64,000 nucleotides of DNA from QHXW01 sp035297145. GTDB lineage: Bacteria; Acidobacteriota; Terriglobia; Bryobacterales; Bryobacteraceae. Positions 25,029-33,443 of this stretch are shown here, in pieces. Location: the NCBI GenBank assembly GCA_035297145.1, contig DATGZN010000101.1, positions 1 through 64,000 on the forward strand, written 5' to 3'. The notes below the pieces were generated by a model, which saw nothing but the letters and a program-made list of their open reading frames with translations, was not told where the DNA came from and searched no databases. The translations under genes and the position numbers were made by a program. Positions within the stretch are counted from its first letter, which is position 1, and the number at the start of each line of letters is the position of its first letter.

Positions 25029-25598
25029 ATGCGGGACATGGAACGCCGCTCTTTTTTGAGCGCCACAATGGCCACTTTTCCGTTGGCCATGTTAGGGCGA
25101 TCCGGCGAGACCTCTGCGCGGTCGAAGCTAACTCGGGTTGCCGCCGGCGAGGACCGGTTTGGGGAACACCACACCATCGGCGTCAGCTCAACCGATTTCA
25201 AGGTCGCAACTAAGGACACCAATGCGGGTCTGTTCATCATGGAGCATACGAATCGGAAGAAGGGCGGCCCGCCGCGCCACTTACACCACAATGAGGATGA
25301 GTGGTTCTATGCGATCGGAGGAGAATACATTGTCGAGGTCGGATCCGAGCGTTTCCGGCTGAAGTCCGGCGACTCCATTCTTGCGCCGCGAGAGGTGCCT
25401 CATGCCTGGGCATTCGTGGGTGACACCCCTGGAAAGATGATCATCGCCTTCGCGCCTGCGAACAAGATGGAAGAGTTCTTCCGCTCAACCAATGCACGGC
25501 GCGGAGGTGCTTACTCGACATGGGATGATCCGACTGAAAAGGAGCGTTTTCGCACTTTTGGTTTGGAGCTTCTGGGGCCGCCCCTAGCCGTTGAGTGA
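25029..25598 (+). CDS. Cupin-domain protein with Tat-like leader
   Basis: A 189-residue protein. A twin-Arg leader (RRSFLSATMATFPLAML) is followed by one cupin barrel. The metal-binding motif 1 is GGPPRHLHHNEDEWFYAIGG (two His and a Glu) and motif 2 includes APREVPHAW. It may be an exported small-molecule dioxygenase-like or binding cupin; no substrate is evident. AGGAGG stands about nine bases before the ATG. Short tail fragments flank the gene on both sides (24917-24963 and 25609-25670). Confidence 0.85.
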   Translation: MRDMERRSFLSATMATFPLAMLGRSGETSARSKLTRVAAGEDRFGEHHTIGVSSTDFKVATKDTNAGLFIMEHTNRKKGGPPRHLHHNEDEWFYAIGGEYIVEVGSERFRLKSGDSILAPREVPHAWAFVGDTPGKMIIAFAPANKMEEFFRSTNARRGGAYSTWDDPTEKERFRTFGLELLGPPLAVE

Positions 25599-25608
25599 GC
25601 GGGACAGG

Positions 25609-25670
25609 GCCGGACCTTCGAGGTTGTGAACCAGCCTGAAGATACGGTGCTGTTGCACTCGCCGGGCACC
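25609..25670 (+). repeat. Tail repeat, copy E (earlier piece of the tail)
   Basis: GAGGTTGTGAACCAGCCTGA and TGCTGTTGCACTCGCCGGGC match copy A from about 10580 to 10640. Homology stops right after CTCGCCGGGCACC, where copies D and G begin. It lies between the cupin gene and the end of the FG-GAP gene. Confidence 0.75.
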
Positions 25671-25675
25671 TGAAA

Positions 25676-28654
25676 TCACTTGATGTAGACGGTGACCGTG
25701 TTCGAAGTTGCACCCTGCACATTAAAGGAAATTGGGATATTCCCGGTCGTGCCATTTCTCGACACGAGGACCTTTATCTGGTCTACGCCATCAACGCCCG
25801 GTGCAGGGCCAAAGTCGACGATTTGCCAAGTGCCCAGCGTTATCTGCGACGCGCTCGCATTGCGCATCCCGGTTCCCAACAGAACCAGATACAACTTTTG
25901 CCCTTTTGGCCCCAAGTCGATCGGCGACGCGATCAGGTTGCCATTCTGCACCGTGAATACGTTCTCTATTGTTTGGTGCCCATCCGGGCTAACGCTGATC
26001 GCGTAGGCCGCCGCCAGACCATCTTCATTGAGAGCGAACAGCCCCGGCGCAACCGCGGCAATGAGCACACTGCCTGTTTGCGTCGCGCTTCCATTGGTCA
26101 CAGTTACCGTTGCCGGACCGATGCTCGTCCCCGCAGGCACCAGAAAATTCACCTGGTGCGGTGAGGTGTAAAGCAGCAGCGCAGCGCGTACCGTCCCTTT
26201 AGAGTCTTTCACGGAAACAGTCGTTCCAGCCAGAACCGGCGAGAGAACTTGGGATGCCTCGGTTGTGTTCGCCAGGTTGACGCCCCAGGCCGTGGCCAGC
26301 GATTCCGGAGCGAGAGGTCCAACTTGCAGGGTCGCGGCCGAAACCACACTCAGCGGCGGCGGTGGTGCGGTCGAAATGTTCTGGACCACGGCATCGCCGA
26401 GCAGGAAGTCCACTTTGCCGTTGTGATTGAAATCGCCGGCGATGAAGAAGCTTCCTGACACCGGCGCACCGCCGATGTCCACCGGGATCGCAGGCTGAAA
26501 GCTGCCATCGCCATTCCCCAGCATGATTCCAGACCCGGTAACCAGGTCCAGAATATTGTCGCCGTTGACATCGACCGCCAGTGCCGGGCCCGTGGCTTCG
26601 TAAGTCATGGCCGTGCCGAATGTGCCGTCACCATTTCCCAGCAAAACGGCAGTGTAGTCAGCCTCTGCAACCGCCAGATCGATCTTTCCGTCCTTATTGA
26701 AATCCCCGGCCGTGAGCAATTTGCCGGGGTAGTTGGGCAGGACCGGAAGTATGGCTCCAGCGGAAAACGTTCCATCGCCCTTCCCCAGGAAAATGGCCAC
26801 GTTTCCACCGGTAGGCGCCGCGGGAAACTCATCCACCCCTACGTTGGCGACCGCTAGATCCAGTTTGCCGTCCGCGTTGAAATCGGCGGCGACAATATCA
26901 CTCGAACCGGACCCCGCCGGAAACTGGGCCCCTTGGCGGAACGTGCCGTCGCCATTTCCCAGGAGAATTTGCACGGTGCCACCGCCGGCCGCTAGGTTCG
27001 AACCGGTAACTATCGCGAGGTCCGGGATGCCGTCGCCGTTAAAATCGCCTACGGTGATGGCGTTGATTTCTGCGGTAACGGGAGTGCTGACAGGAGCCTG
27101 AAACGTGTCATCCCCGTTGCCCAGGAATACTTGAATCAGGGTATTATTGAGCCCAAGTTCCATTGCGGCAAAATCCAGTTTGCCGTCATGGTTGAAGTCG
27201 CCGGTCAAAGCCAGCCCACCGCCGTTGAAGGGGTACTGTGGGGCGGGAGTAAATGTGCCGTCAGCGTTTTCCTTGAGAACGCCAATCGTAAAGCCGGTCG
27301 TGGATGCCTCCGTCACGAGCAGGTCGGGATTGCCATCGCCGTCGAAGTCGGCCGAGGCGACTACGCCGGGATTCTCTCCGTTTGCAGCCGGTGGGACTAC
27401 AAGGCGCGGCGCGCCGAATTGGCCGCCTCCTAGCCCGAAGAAGACCGTAAGACCGGAGCCATAAATAATCTGGGAATCACCGCCTCCCGCCATGACGATG
27501 TCGGTCCTGCCGTCGCCATCAAAATCGGTGAGGATAATCGCTCCACCGCTAATTATGTAATCCTGTCGCGTGGGGAAACCGCCCTTCCCATCGCCGAAGA
27601 AGATGGAGCCCCCCGCCACGATGTCCTCGTTGCCATCTCCATTCACATCTCCGATGGCGACCGCACCTCCGCCGCCGATGGGATAGCTTGCCGGACTGGA
27701 AAAGGTGCCATCTCCGTTGCCGAGGACAACCTCGAGATTGCCCCCGGTGATAGAGCCGTTCTGGGTCACGAACGTCGAGAACGCCAAATCCGGCTTGCCG
27801 TCATGATTGAGATCGGCCACGGCCAGGCCCGATACAGTCACGCCCGGTATCACGACTTTCTCCGGCTGGAACGTGCCGTCTCCCTTGCCAAGGAACACCG
27901 CGACTCCCAAGGGTGCGGCTGAGGTTAGTGCATAGAATGTGCTGGCCATCACCAGATCGACATTGCCGTCACCGTTTACATCGGCAGCCACGATAGCCCC
28001 TATGCCGTTTGTCCCCGGAAGCGGGTAGGCAACCGGCTGCGCGAAACTACCATGCCCATCGGCCAGCATCACCGCCATGGCGCAACTCGGTTCCAGAGGG
28101 TCCATCAAAGAACACTGCTCCAAGACGAGATCGGGATTGCCATCGTGATTGAGGTCCGCCACAAGCAACGGTATGAAACTCAGATTCTCGAAACTGCCGG
28201 GCGCCCCCGCCGGGATGGAAACGACGGTGTTCGACACCGGGTTCATGTTGTGATCGAAAAACGTCACATCGACGTAATCGTCGCCGGCTCCAGTTGGAGG
28301 TGGGCTGACAACGTAAACGTATCCGCCCGCAGGCGTGGCCGCATAGATCGCTTGCAAATCGATCAGCTGCGAAACTGTGAGTGCAAGATCGGCCGGCGCG
28401 GGATTGGGGCAGGTTCTTAACTGCCGCTGGAAATTCGCCACAGTGCTCAGCACCTGGTATGGCGCCGTGTAAGGAATCTCGTAAGCGGTGTAGGACCCGT
28501 CACTCTGTCGAATTAATACTTGATGGGAGTTAGCGCTCGGGGTCAGGCTGGCAAACGCGCCCGTCTGAAACAGCGTTGGAAGACATACCTGTGCAGGCAA
28601 AATCGCTGGCCCGGCGAGAATCACGGCTAGCAATGCAGGCCATGATCTGCTCAT
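25676..28654 (-). CDS. Secreted FG-GAP/VCBS repeat protein with Solibacter-type C-terminal domain
   Basis: A 992-residue exported protein (signal peptide about 1-21). About a dozen FG-GAP repeats run from residue 160 to 770, each with a calcium-loop pattern such as DLNHDGNPDL, DVNGDGNVDL or DFNADGKLDL; they should fold as a beta-propeller. The C-terminal 220 residues (SAATLQVGPLAPESLATAWG, then HQVNFLVPAGT and GTGMRNAS) match the uncharacterised domain first noted in Solibacter usitatus proteins (TIGR03437), a strong taxonomic hint. It probably acts at the cell surface in adhesion or binding. Confidence 0.9.
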   Translation of the reverse strand: MSRSWPALLAVILAGPAILPAQVCLPTLFQTGAFASLTPSANSHQVLIRQSDGSYTAYEIPYTAPYQVLSTVANFQRQLRTCPNPAPADLALTVSQLIDLQAIYAATPAGGYVYVVSPPPTGAGDDYVDVTFFDHNMNPVSNTVVSIPAGAPGSFENLSFIPLLVADLNHDGNPDLVLEQCSLMDPLEPSCAMAVMLADGHGSFAQPVAYPLPGTNGIGAIVAADVNGDGNVDLVMASTFYALTSAAPLGVAVFLGKGDGTFQPEKVVIPGVTVSGLAVADLNHDGKPDLAFSTFVTQNGSITGGNLEVVLGNGDGTFSSPASYPIGGGGAVAIGDVNGDGNEDIVAGGSIFFGDGKGGFPTRQDYIISGGAIILTDFDGDGRTDIVMAGGGDSQIIYGSGLTVFFGLGGGQFGAPRLVVPPAANGENPGVVASADFDGDGNPDLLVTEASTTGFTIGVLKENADGTFTPAPQYPFNGGGLALTGDFNHDGKLDFAAMELGLNNTLIQVFLGNGDDTFQAPVSTPVTAEINAITVGDFNGDGIPDLAIVTGSNLAAGGGTVQILLGNGDGTFRQGAQFPAGSGSSDIVAADFNADGKLDLAVANVGVDEFPAAPTGGNVAIFLGKGDGTFSAGAILPVLPNYPGKLLTAGDFNKDGKIDLAVAEADYTAVLLGNGDGTFGTAMTYEATGPALAVDVNGDNILDLVTGSGIMLGNGDGSFQPAIPVDIGGAPVSGSFFIAGDFNHNGKVDFLLGDAVVQNISTAPPPPLSVVSAATLQVGPLAPESLATAWGVNLANTTEASQVLSPVLAGTTVSVKDSKGTVRAALLLYTSPHQVNFLVPAGTSIGPATVTVTNGSATQTGSVLIAAVAPGLFALNEDGLAAAYAISVSPDGHQTIENVFTVQNGNLIASPIDLGPKGQKLYLVLLGTGMRNASASQITLGTWQIVDFGPAPGVDGVDQIKVLVSRNGTTGNIPISFNVQGATSNTVTVYIK

Positions 28655-29194
28655 AACGTTCCCACCGGTACAGCGGTCGCAGCCGATCTACTGGTGTCGC
28701 TCGCGAACAGCGCGAGCATAATAGCTTGGTGCATTGTGCCACGGATGGTGCGGCGTTTCGGAACGTTTTGGTTATGCCGTGTGTTTGCTCGATGCAATGA
28801 ATTGAACATGAGAACGTCTCAGTTCTGCTACGGAGAGCAATTGGAAAGCCGGATTCGGGGTTTGGAGCGGAGGAATTTGTAAAATTTGCCCCGTATTCGG
28901 CCGCGCCTAGTCTTTTCAAGTTCTACCAGCCCGCTTTGTCGTATGTGATCCCAGAGCACCCCTGCGCGCTCAGGCCGCCAAACGCAAACGCGACACAGCG
29001 AGCAAAGACCAAGGGCTTCATCACAATCCCTACAGCCTATACATAACTAGTCAATGCCGGAAGCCGCTGATCGGAAACTGTCAAGACCTCTGCCGGTGGA
29101 AGGCAGCGGTTAGAGTCGCTCGATCTGATTACGAAAGATAAACTCAGTTGTATCCGCTAGTAGGCCATGACGTCATCCACGCATCCTGCGTTGC
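28655..29194. other. Intergenic region without a supported gene
   Basis: Between the divergent FG-GAP and cytochrome b genes. It holds one short tail-repeat fragment (28883-28929) and otherwise only short chance frames. No clear promoter pair or hairpin stands out. Confidence 0.5.
28883..28929 (+). repeat. Tail repeat, copy F (upstream piece, LYSTAPDLFKFYQ region)
   Basis: CTTTTCAAGTTCTACCAG is identical to the gene at 9582-10787, and the 29 bases before it match with about seven differences. It corresponds to about 10408-10454 of the intact gene, upstream of the part seen in copies A-E. Confidence 0.65.
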
Positions 29195-29992
29195 GTGCAT
29201 GCCGCTGCGCTAATTGGTACACTCTCCGAAATGGCCGATTCTGTCTGGGCGCCAACCTCTGCTTCGGTCGTGCCAGCCGCAACAGCCACTTCGCGGCACT
29301 CTGCCGTCGTCCGTGTCACCCACTGGATCACCACCGTGTGCTTCCTGGCCCTGCTCGTCAGCGGAGTTGAAATTCTCATTTCGCACCCGCGCTTCTATTG
29401 GGGCGAAACCGGCAACGTACTAACGCCTCCTCTGTTCAAACTGCCGATTCCTTCCTCAAGAGCAACCGTCCCTACGGGTTACGGCTACGTGCTTCCTGAC
29501 CAGAACGGTTGGAGCCGCTATCTCCATTTCCAGGCGGCCTGGCTCGCTGTCTTGACCGGCTTACTTTACTTCGTTTTCGGATTACTCAGCGGGCATTTCC
29601 GGCAGAATTTGTTTCCCGCCCGCGCCGACCTCTCCTGGCGGGCGCTCTCGACGGTCATCGGCAAGCATTTGAGGTTCAGATCGGCAACTGCGGCGGAACC
29701 CGGGTCGTACAACGTGCTTCAGCAGCTCACGTATCTGTTGGTGATCTTCGTTCTCTTCCCGTTGGTGATCTGGACCGGCCTGGCGATGTCCCCCGCAATC
29801 GCGGCAGTGTTTCCGGCCGCCGTCACTATTTTGGGCGGCCAGCAATCCGCACGCACCATTCACTTCTTCGTCTCAGTATTCCTTTTGCTGTTCCTCTTGG
29901 TGCACGTCGTCATGGTTAGTATTGCCGGATTCCGAAACCGCATGCGAGCGATGATCACCGGTCGCCCCGCTAAAGATATGGAGTTGAGATGA
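29195..29992 (+). CDS. Cytochrome b561-type membrane subunit paired with a molybdoenzyme
   Basis: A 265-residue protein with four main membrane spans. Candidate heme b ligands are the His of VVRVTHWITT, of YLHFQAAWL, of ARTIHFFVS and of LLVHVVMVS. This is the pattern of thiosulfate-reductase / Ni-Fe hydrogenase type cytochrome b. It overlaps the next gene (ATGA at 29989-29992), a YedY-like molybdoenzyme, so it is probably its membrane electron donor or acceptor, as MsrQ is to MsrP. The start is uncertain: ATG 29231 is an alternative. Confidence 0.8.
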   Translation: MHAAALIGTLSEMADSVWAPTSASVVPAATATSRHSAVVRVTHWITTVCFLALLVSGVEILISHPRFYWGETGNVLTPPLFKLPIPSSRATVPTGYGYVLPDQNGWSRYLHFQAAWLAVLTGLLYFVFGLLSGHFRQNLFPARADLSWRALSTVIGKHLRFRSATAAEPGSYNVLQQLTYLLVIFVLFPLVIWTGLAMSPAIAAVFPAAVTILGGQQSARTIHFFVSVFLLLFLLVHVVMVSIAGFRNRMRAMITGRPAKDMELR

Positions 29993-30747
29993 GCAAGTTT
30001 TCACGACGTAAACTCATCACCAGCGGCATCGCAGTTACGGCCGGCGCTTCCGGGCTCGCCGTGGCTGCCAGACTTGCACAGCGTTATGGACTGATCCCGC
30101 CGGATGCGGGCGGCTTTTACGGCCCTGGCGAAACACTGACTTATGCTGCCCAGCGGTTGTTGACTCGCCACTCGATGGCGCGTGAGTTCGCTCCCAGCCA
30201 GATTTCGAAACCTCCGTTCGCGAACGAAGTAGATCCATTGGGCGAAGCGTTCAAGCGCCTTCAGAAGGCTGGTTTCACTGACTGGCGCCTCCACGTCGAT
30301 GGCATGGTCGCCCGCCCGGCGTCGTTCTCACTCGCGGAACTCAGGAACTTTCCAGTGCGCAGCCAGATCACTCATCTGGCGTGCGAAGAGGGCTGGTCTT
30401 ACATTGCCGAATGGATTGGCGCACCTCTATCTCACATCCTGGATCTCGTGGGGACTCTCCCCCAGGCCCGGTATGTTATCTACCGTTCGATTCAACCCGA
30501 CTGGTGGGAAAGCATCGACATGGCCGACGCGTTGCACCCTCAAACTCTCGTCGCCCACGGAATGAACGGCGGTGAGCTTCCGGTCGGCTTCGGCGGACCT
30601 CTTCGACTTCGTGTTCCCCGGCAGCTCGGGTACAAGAACGTCAAATACATCACCCGCCTCACCGTTACCGATAATCTGAAACCGTTCGGCAAGGGCATGG
30701 GGTCGGCGTCTCCCGAAGCCGGCTACGCCTGGTACGCCGGCATCTGA
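29989..30747 (+). CDS. Molybdopterin-dependent oxidoreductase, sulfite oxidase / MsrP (YedY)-like
   Basis: A 252-residue protein. A Tat leader (SRRKLITSGIAVTAGASG) is followed by the sulfite-oxidase fold. The molybdenum-ligand Cys is C132 in THLACEEGWSYIAEWIG, and GFGGPLRLRVPRQLGYKNVKY is the usual late signature. It lacks the heme and dimerisation domains of full sulfite oxidases. With the overlapping cytochrome b it resembles MsrPQ, a periplasmic methionine-sulfoxide repair pair, but its real substrate could differ. Confidence 0.87.
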   Translation: MSKFSRRKLITSGIAVTAGASGLAVAARLAQRYGLIPPDAGGFYGPGETLTYAAQRLLTRHSMAREFAPSQISKPPFANEVDPLGEAFKRLQKAGFTDWRLHVDGMVARPASFSLAELRNFPVRSQITHLACEEGWSYIAEWIGAPLSHILDLVGTLPQARYVIYRSIQPDWWESIDMADALHPQTLVAHGMNGGELPVGFGGPLRLRVPRQLGYKNVKYITRLTVTDNLKPFGKGMGSASPEAGYAWYAGI

Positions 30748-30882
30748 CTGGACGGGCGAGCAGGCATCTGGCGACCCACAGATAAACCTCGGAGTTCGAA
30801 TTCCACAACTGATCCCGGAAGCTGAGTAAAGTCGAGTAGTCTAAAGGACTGGCAGACAATCGCCGAACGGCTGAAGCGTATG

Positions 30883-31644
30883 CTAACGGTCGAAGGCTCT
30901 CTTCCGCTCCACCAGCGCCTTAAAGACATCCACGTTGGGAATGTTCTGGACTTTCACCACGCACCAGGGCAGAAATACGGAACCGGCGGCCTTCACCTCG
31001 AAATGCAGGGAGCGCGTCTGGGGATTGTACAAGAGCTGCATTTTGGCGATCTCGTTCCAAGCCAGGCGCTTGTCCTTGTAATAGAGAAAGTTCTGGTCGA
31101 GTCGCAGCGGGCCGAAAGTTAGCGTCTCGCTCCGGTCGAAGGATTTGACGGCGGCCGGCAGCATGCGGTCGAAGAGGGTCTTTTGCACCGTTTGACCCAA
31201 TTTCTTGCCGTCCCTCACACTCGCGTCGATTTCGAGCTTGCGGCCGTCCTGCGCGACGATGCGGTGTTTCCCCGCGAAAGGGTTGACAAACGTGTAGACT
31301 TCCCTGACGTCGCTCCAGCGAAAGATCTCCGGCGCTTCCCCGCCAGTCCGGGCCAGCGCTTCCGGGAACAGGATCAGGGTATAGCTTTGGGAAAATAATC
31401 CCATGCCGAAGAAGACCACCGCGAGCACGCCGAAAACGCTCATCAGCGAGATGAAAACCATTGGCGGCGGCGGATTCTGCTGCGGAGGATTGACGATTCC
31501 AATGACGGTGAGGCCGGACAGGATCGCGAGAATTACGGCGATCGTGAAGTATCCCGCTCGGCCGGCTCCCGCCCTGGGCGGGTATACATGCAACGGCTCG
31601 CCAAGGCTGTGCAAGGCTTCGGGAATGGGGAAATCAGTAGTCAT
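30883..31644 (-). CDS. Membrane protein of unknown function with two spans (DUF6585-like)
   Basis: A 253-residue protein. Two membrane spans lie at about residues 30-50 and 65-90, followed by a soluble beta-rich part with FRWSDVREVYTFVNPF and a second, similar RLAWNEIAKMQLLYNP segment. This looks like two PH-like halves, as in DUF6585 proteins; that family name is a tentative match from memory. ATG 31644 is chosen because GGAGG lies six bases upstream. It appears monocistronic. Confidence 0.6.
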   Translation of the reverse strand: MTTDFPIPEALHSLGEPLHVYPPRAGAGRAGYFTIAVILAILSGLTVIGIVNPPQQNPPPPMVFISLMSVFGVLAVVFFGMGLFSQSYTLILFPEALARTGGEAPEIFRWSDVREVYTFVNPFAGKHRIVAQDGRKLEIDASVRDGKKLGQTVQKTLFDRMLPAAVKSFDRSETLTFGPLRLDQNFLYYKDKRLAWNEIAKMQLLYNPQTRSLHFEVKAAGSVFLPWCVVKVQNIPNVDVFKALVERKRAFDR

Positions 31645-31796
31645 GACATGCCTCCGCAACGACTGCCTGCCGTAAATCCAGGCCCGAGACTCTGGTTACT
31701 CAGACCTTCTCATTCTGCCCGACTTGGTTATAGAAGTCTTTATTATCGAAAGTTAGAGCAAGGACAATAACCTCACGCCGAGTTCTTTCCACTCTG

Positions 31797-32801
31797 TCAG
31801 GCGCTGGACGCAGAATCTGCGGTACGCTTCACCAGCAATATGGTGATGTCGTCTTCGTTGTGTGCCGGGTCCACTAAGGACTTGAGACTAGGCATCGTTG
31901 GTCTCGAACTGTCAGCCAAAGCATCGCGCAAACGGTTGGCGGGATCCTTTCCCTGAATCGAATCGGTCAATCCATCGGTGAATATGAGAAGCCCGCCACC
32001 ACGAGGAATCACAGTTGTACGGGCTTCATACTCCGCATCGCTGAACAATCCAAGCGGCATTCCGGTGGCTTCCAGCATGGTGGTCGATCCGGAACAAAAC
32101 ACAATCGGGGCGTTGTGACCGCCATTCACGTAGGTCAATTCTCCCGTATCGCGGCTCAACACGATGAACACTGCCGTTGCAAAGCGATCGCTCGGGGTGT
32201 AACGGTTCAGGTGCTTGTTAATCCGCCGAGCCAGCGCCAGGGGGTCCTGTTCGACACCCGAGATACTCCTAACCAGAGCCTGTATGTTTGCCGCCAGCAG
32301 CGCCGCCGGCATTCCTTTCCCGGACACATCCGCTACCGCGAACAGAGTTCGGTTACCGGCAAGCTGGATGACGTCAAAGTAATCGCCACCCACGTCACGG
32401 AAGGGCTTATAGAACGTCTCCACCTGGTAACCCGGCAACTCGTCGAGTTTCTCGGGTTGGAGCGTCCGCTGGATCTGCCGCGCGGCAATCTGGTCGGCTT
32501 CAAGTTGGGTCTTGCGGACAAACTCCGAAGTCAGCATCCCGTCCTTCAGTCCGGCGCCAATGACGTAAAGCAGCAACACACTGGCATAGAGAGGTATCCC
32601 TTCCGGCCACATCAGAGGCCACACCAAAGACCGCGTCCAAAGGGCGTAGAACGCGTATCCCTGCATCAAATGCCCAACCCAAGTGATGATGCGTTTGGAC
32701 CTGGGCATCTCGCGCGTCCAGTCGTAGTAGGCATACTGGAGCGCACGGCGAAAAGGGCCGGCAGATTTGTCGAGCCTCATCTGCTGGATGCGAGATGGCA
32801 T
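31797..32801 (-). CDS. SpoIIE-type PP2C serine phosphatase, membrane-anchored
   Basis: A 334-residue protein. Two hydrophobic segments (about residues 40-60 and 68-88) precede a helical linker (QIAARQIQRTLQPEKL) and a PPM/SpoIIE phosphatase domain with metal-binding GGDYFDVI, VADVSGKGMPAALLAA, YVNGGHNAPIV and IFTDGLTDS. Such RsbU-like enzymes control anti-sigma factor partner-switching. No anti-sigma gene is adjacent. The ATG at 32801 is used because the conserved chain begins there; the frame is open further upstream without family likeness. Confidence 0.87.
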   Translation of the reverse strand: MPSRIQQMRLDKSAGPFRRALQYAYYDWTREMPRSKRIITWVGHLMQGYAFYALWTRSLVWPLMWPEGIPLYASVLLLYVIGAGLKDGMLTSEFVRKTQLEADQIAARQIQRTLQPEKLDELPGYQVETFYKPFRDVGGDYFDVIQLAGNRTLFAVADVSGKGMPAALLAANIQALVRSISGVEQDPLALARRINKHLNRYTPSDRFATAVFIVLSRDTGELTYVNGGHNAPIVFCSGSTTMLEATGMPLGLFSDAEYEARTTVIPRGGGLLIFTDGLTDSIQGKDPANRLRDALADSSRPTMPSLKSLVDPAHNEDDITILLVKRTADSASSA

Positions 32802-32996
32802 TGTTGGGAGTCTAGCAAGAGGCAGCCTTGCTGGTGAAGGGCCTAAATTAGGATGTGGGATCGTGCGGCGGCTGTTCCAAACCGGACAACTGAGGGGTCG
32901 ATCCGGCCCCCCGCCCGAACAGCTGTTGTCGATTTCCTGGGTTCCCGAGCGACCATCTAATGAATAGAGCACCGTCGTGGCAATTGGGAGGACACC

Positions 32997-33341
32997 ATGA
33001 AATACCTGTGCATTATTTTTTTCGACGAAAAGAAATTGAACGCTCTGCCTAAGCCGGAATACGAAGCGCTGATCAACGAACGCCTGGCCAATGCCGATGT
33101 GCTGCGGAACGGCGGCCACTTGCTGGCCAACCAGGCGCTTCAGTCGGTTCGCGCGGCCGCCACGATCCGGCTTCAAGGAGGCAAAATGATGATTACCGAC
33201 GGCCCCTTCGCAGAGACCAGAGAACAAATCGGCGGGTTCATTCTGATCGCCGCCCGGGATCTGACGGAAGCCATACAATTGGCCTCCGGGATTCCCGCAG
33301 TTCGCTTTGGGGGCGTCGAAGTGTGGCCATCAAGGAGCTGA
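32997..33341 (+). CDS. YCII-related (DGPF-type) protein
   Basis: A 114-residue single-domain protein of the YCII/DGPF family: MKYLCIIFFDEKK at the start and MMITDGPFAETREQIGGFILI in the middle, the DGPF motif itself. Such proteins have a ferredoxin-like fold and often lie next to ECF sigma factors; none is present here. GGAGG stands six bases before the ATG. The function is unknown. Confidence 0.87.
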   Translation: MKYLCIIFFDEKKLNALPKPEYEALINERLANADVLRNGGHLLANQALQSVRAAATIRLQGGKMMITDGPFAETREQIGGFILIAARDLTEAIQLASGIPAVRFGGVEVWPSRS

Positions 33342-33380
33342 CCAGCAGCAGCGCCTGCGGGTGAGCGCAGCATTGCTGGG

Positions 33381-33427
33381 CTCGCCGGGCACATTCGGAC
33401 GTAGCGGCAAGTTTCGCACGGAAGGGG
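33381..33427 (+). repeat. Tail repeat, copy G
   Basis: It starts at CTCGCCGGGCAC and runs on as ATTCGGAC then GCACGGAAGG, parallel to copy D. It lies between the DGPF gene and the 3' end of the diheme cytochrome gene. Confidence 0.65.
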
Positions 33428-33443
33428 CTCCCTACCCTCTGGC

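Noticed and set aside
26350..28420. Repeated motifs in DNA across the FG-GAP gene taken as a possible tandem DNA array
   Set aside because: They are the coding DNA of about a dozen DxNxDGxxD protein repeats, not identical at base level and not CRISPR-like.
28694..28882. 62-residue frame in the gap before the cytochrome b gene
   Set aside because: No ribosome site, no motif, and it runs into the tail fragment; probably chance.
31797..33278. Longer 493-residue frame for the SpoIIE-type phosphatase
   Set aside because: The first 159 residues overlap the DGPF gene on the other strand and have no family likeness.
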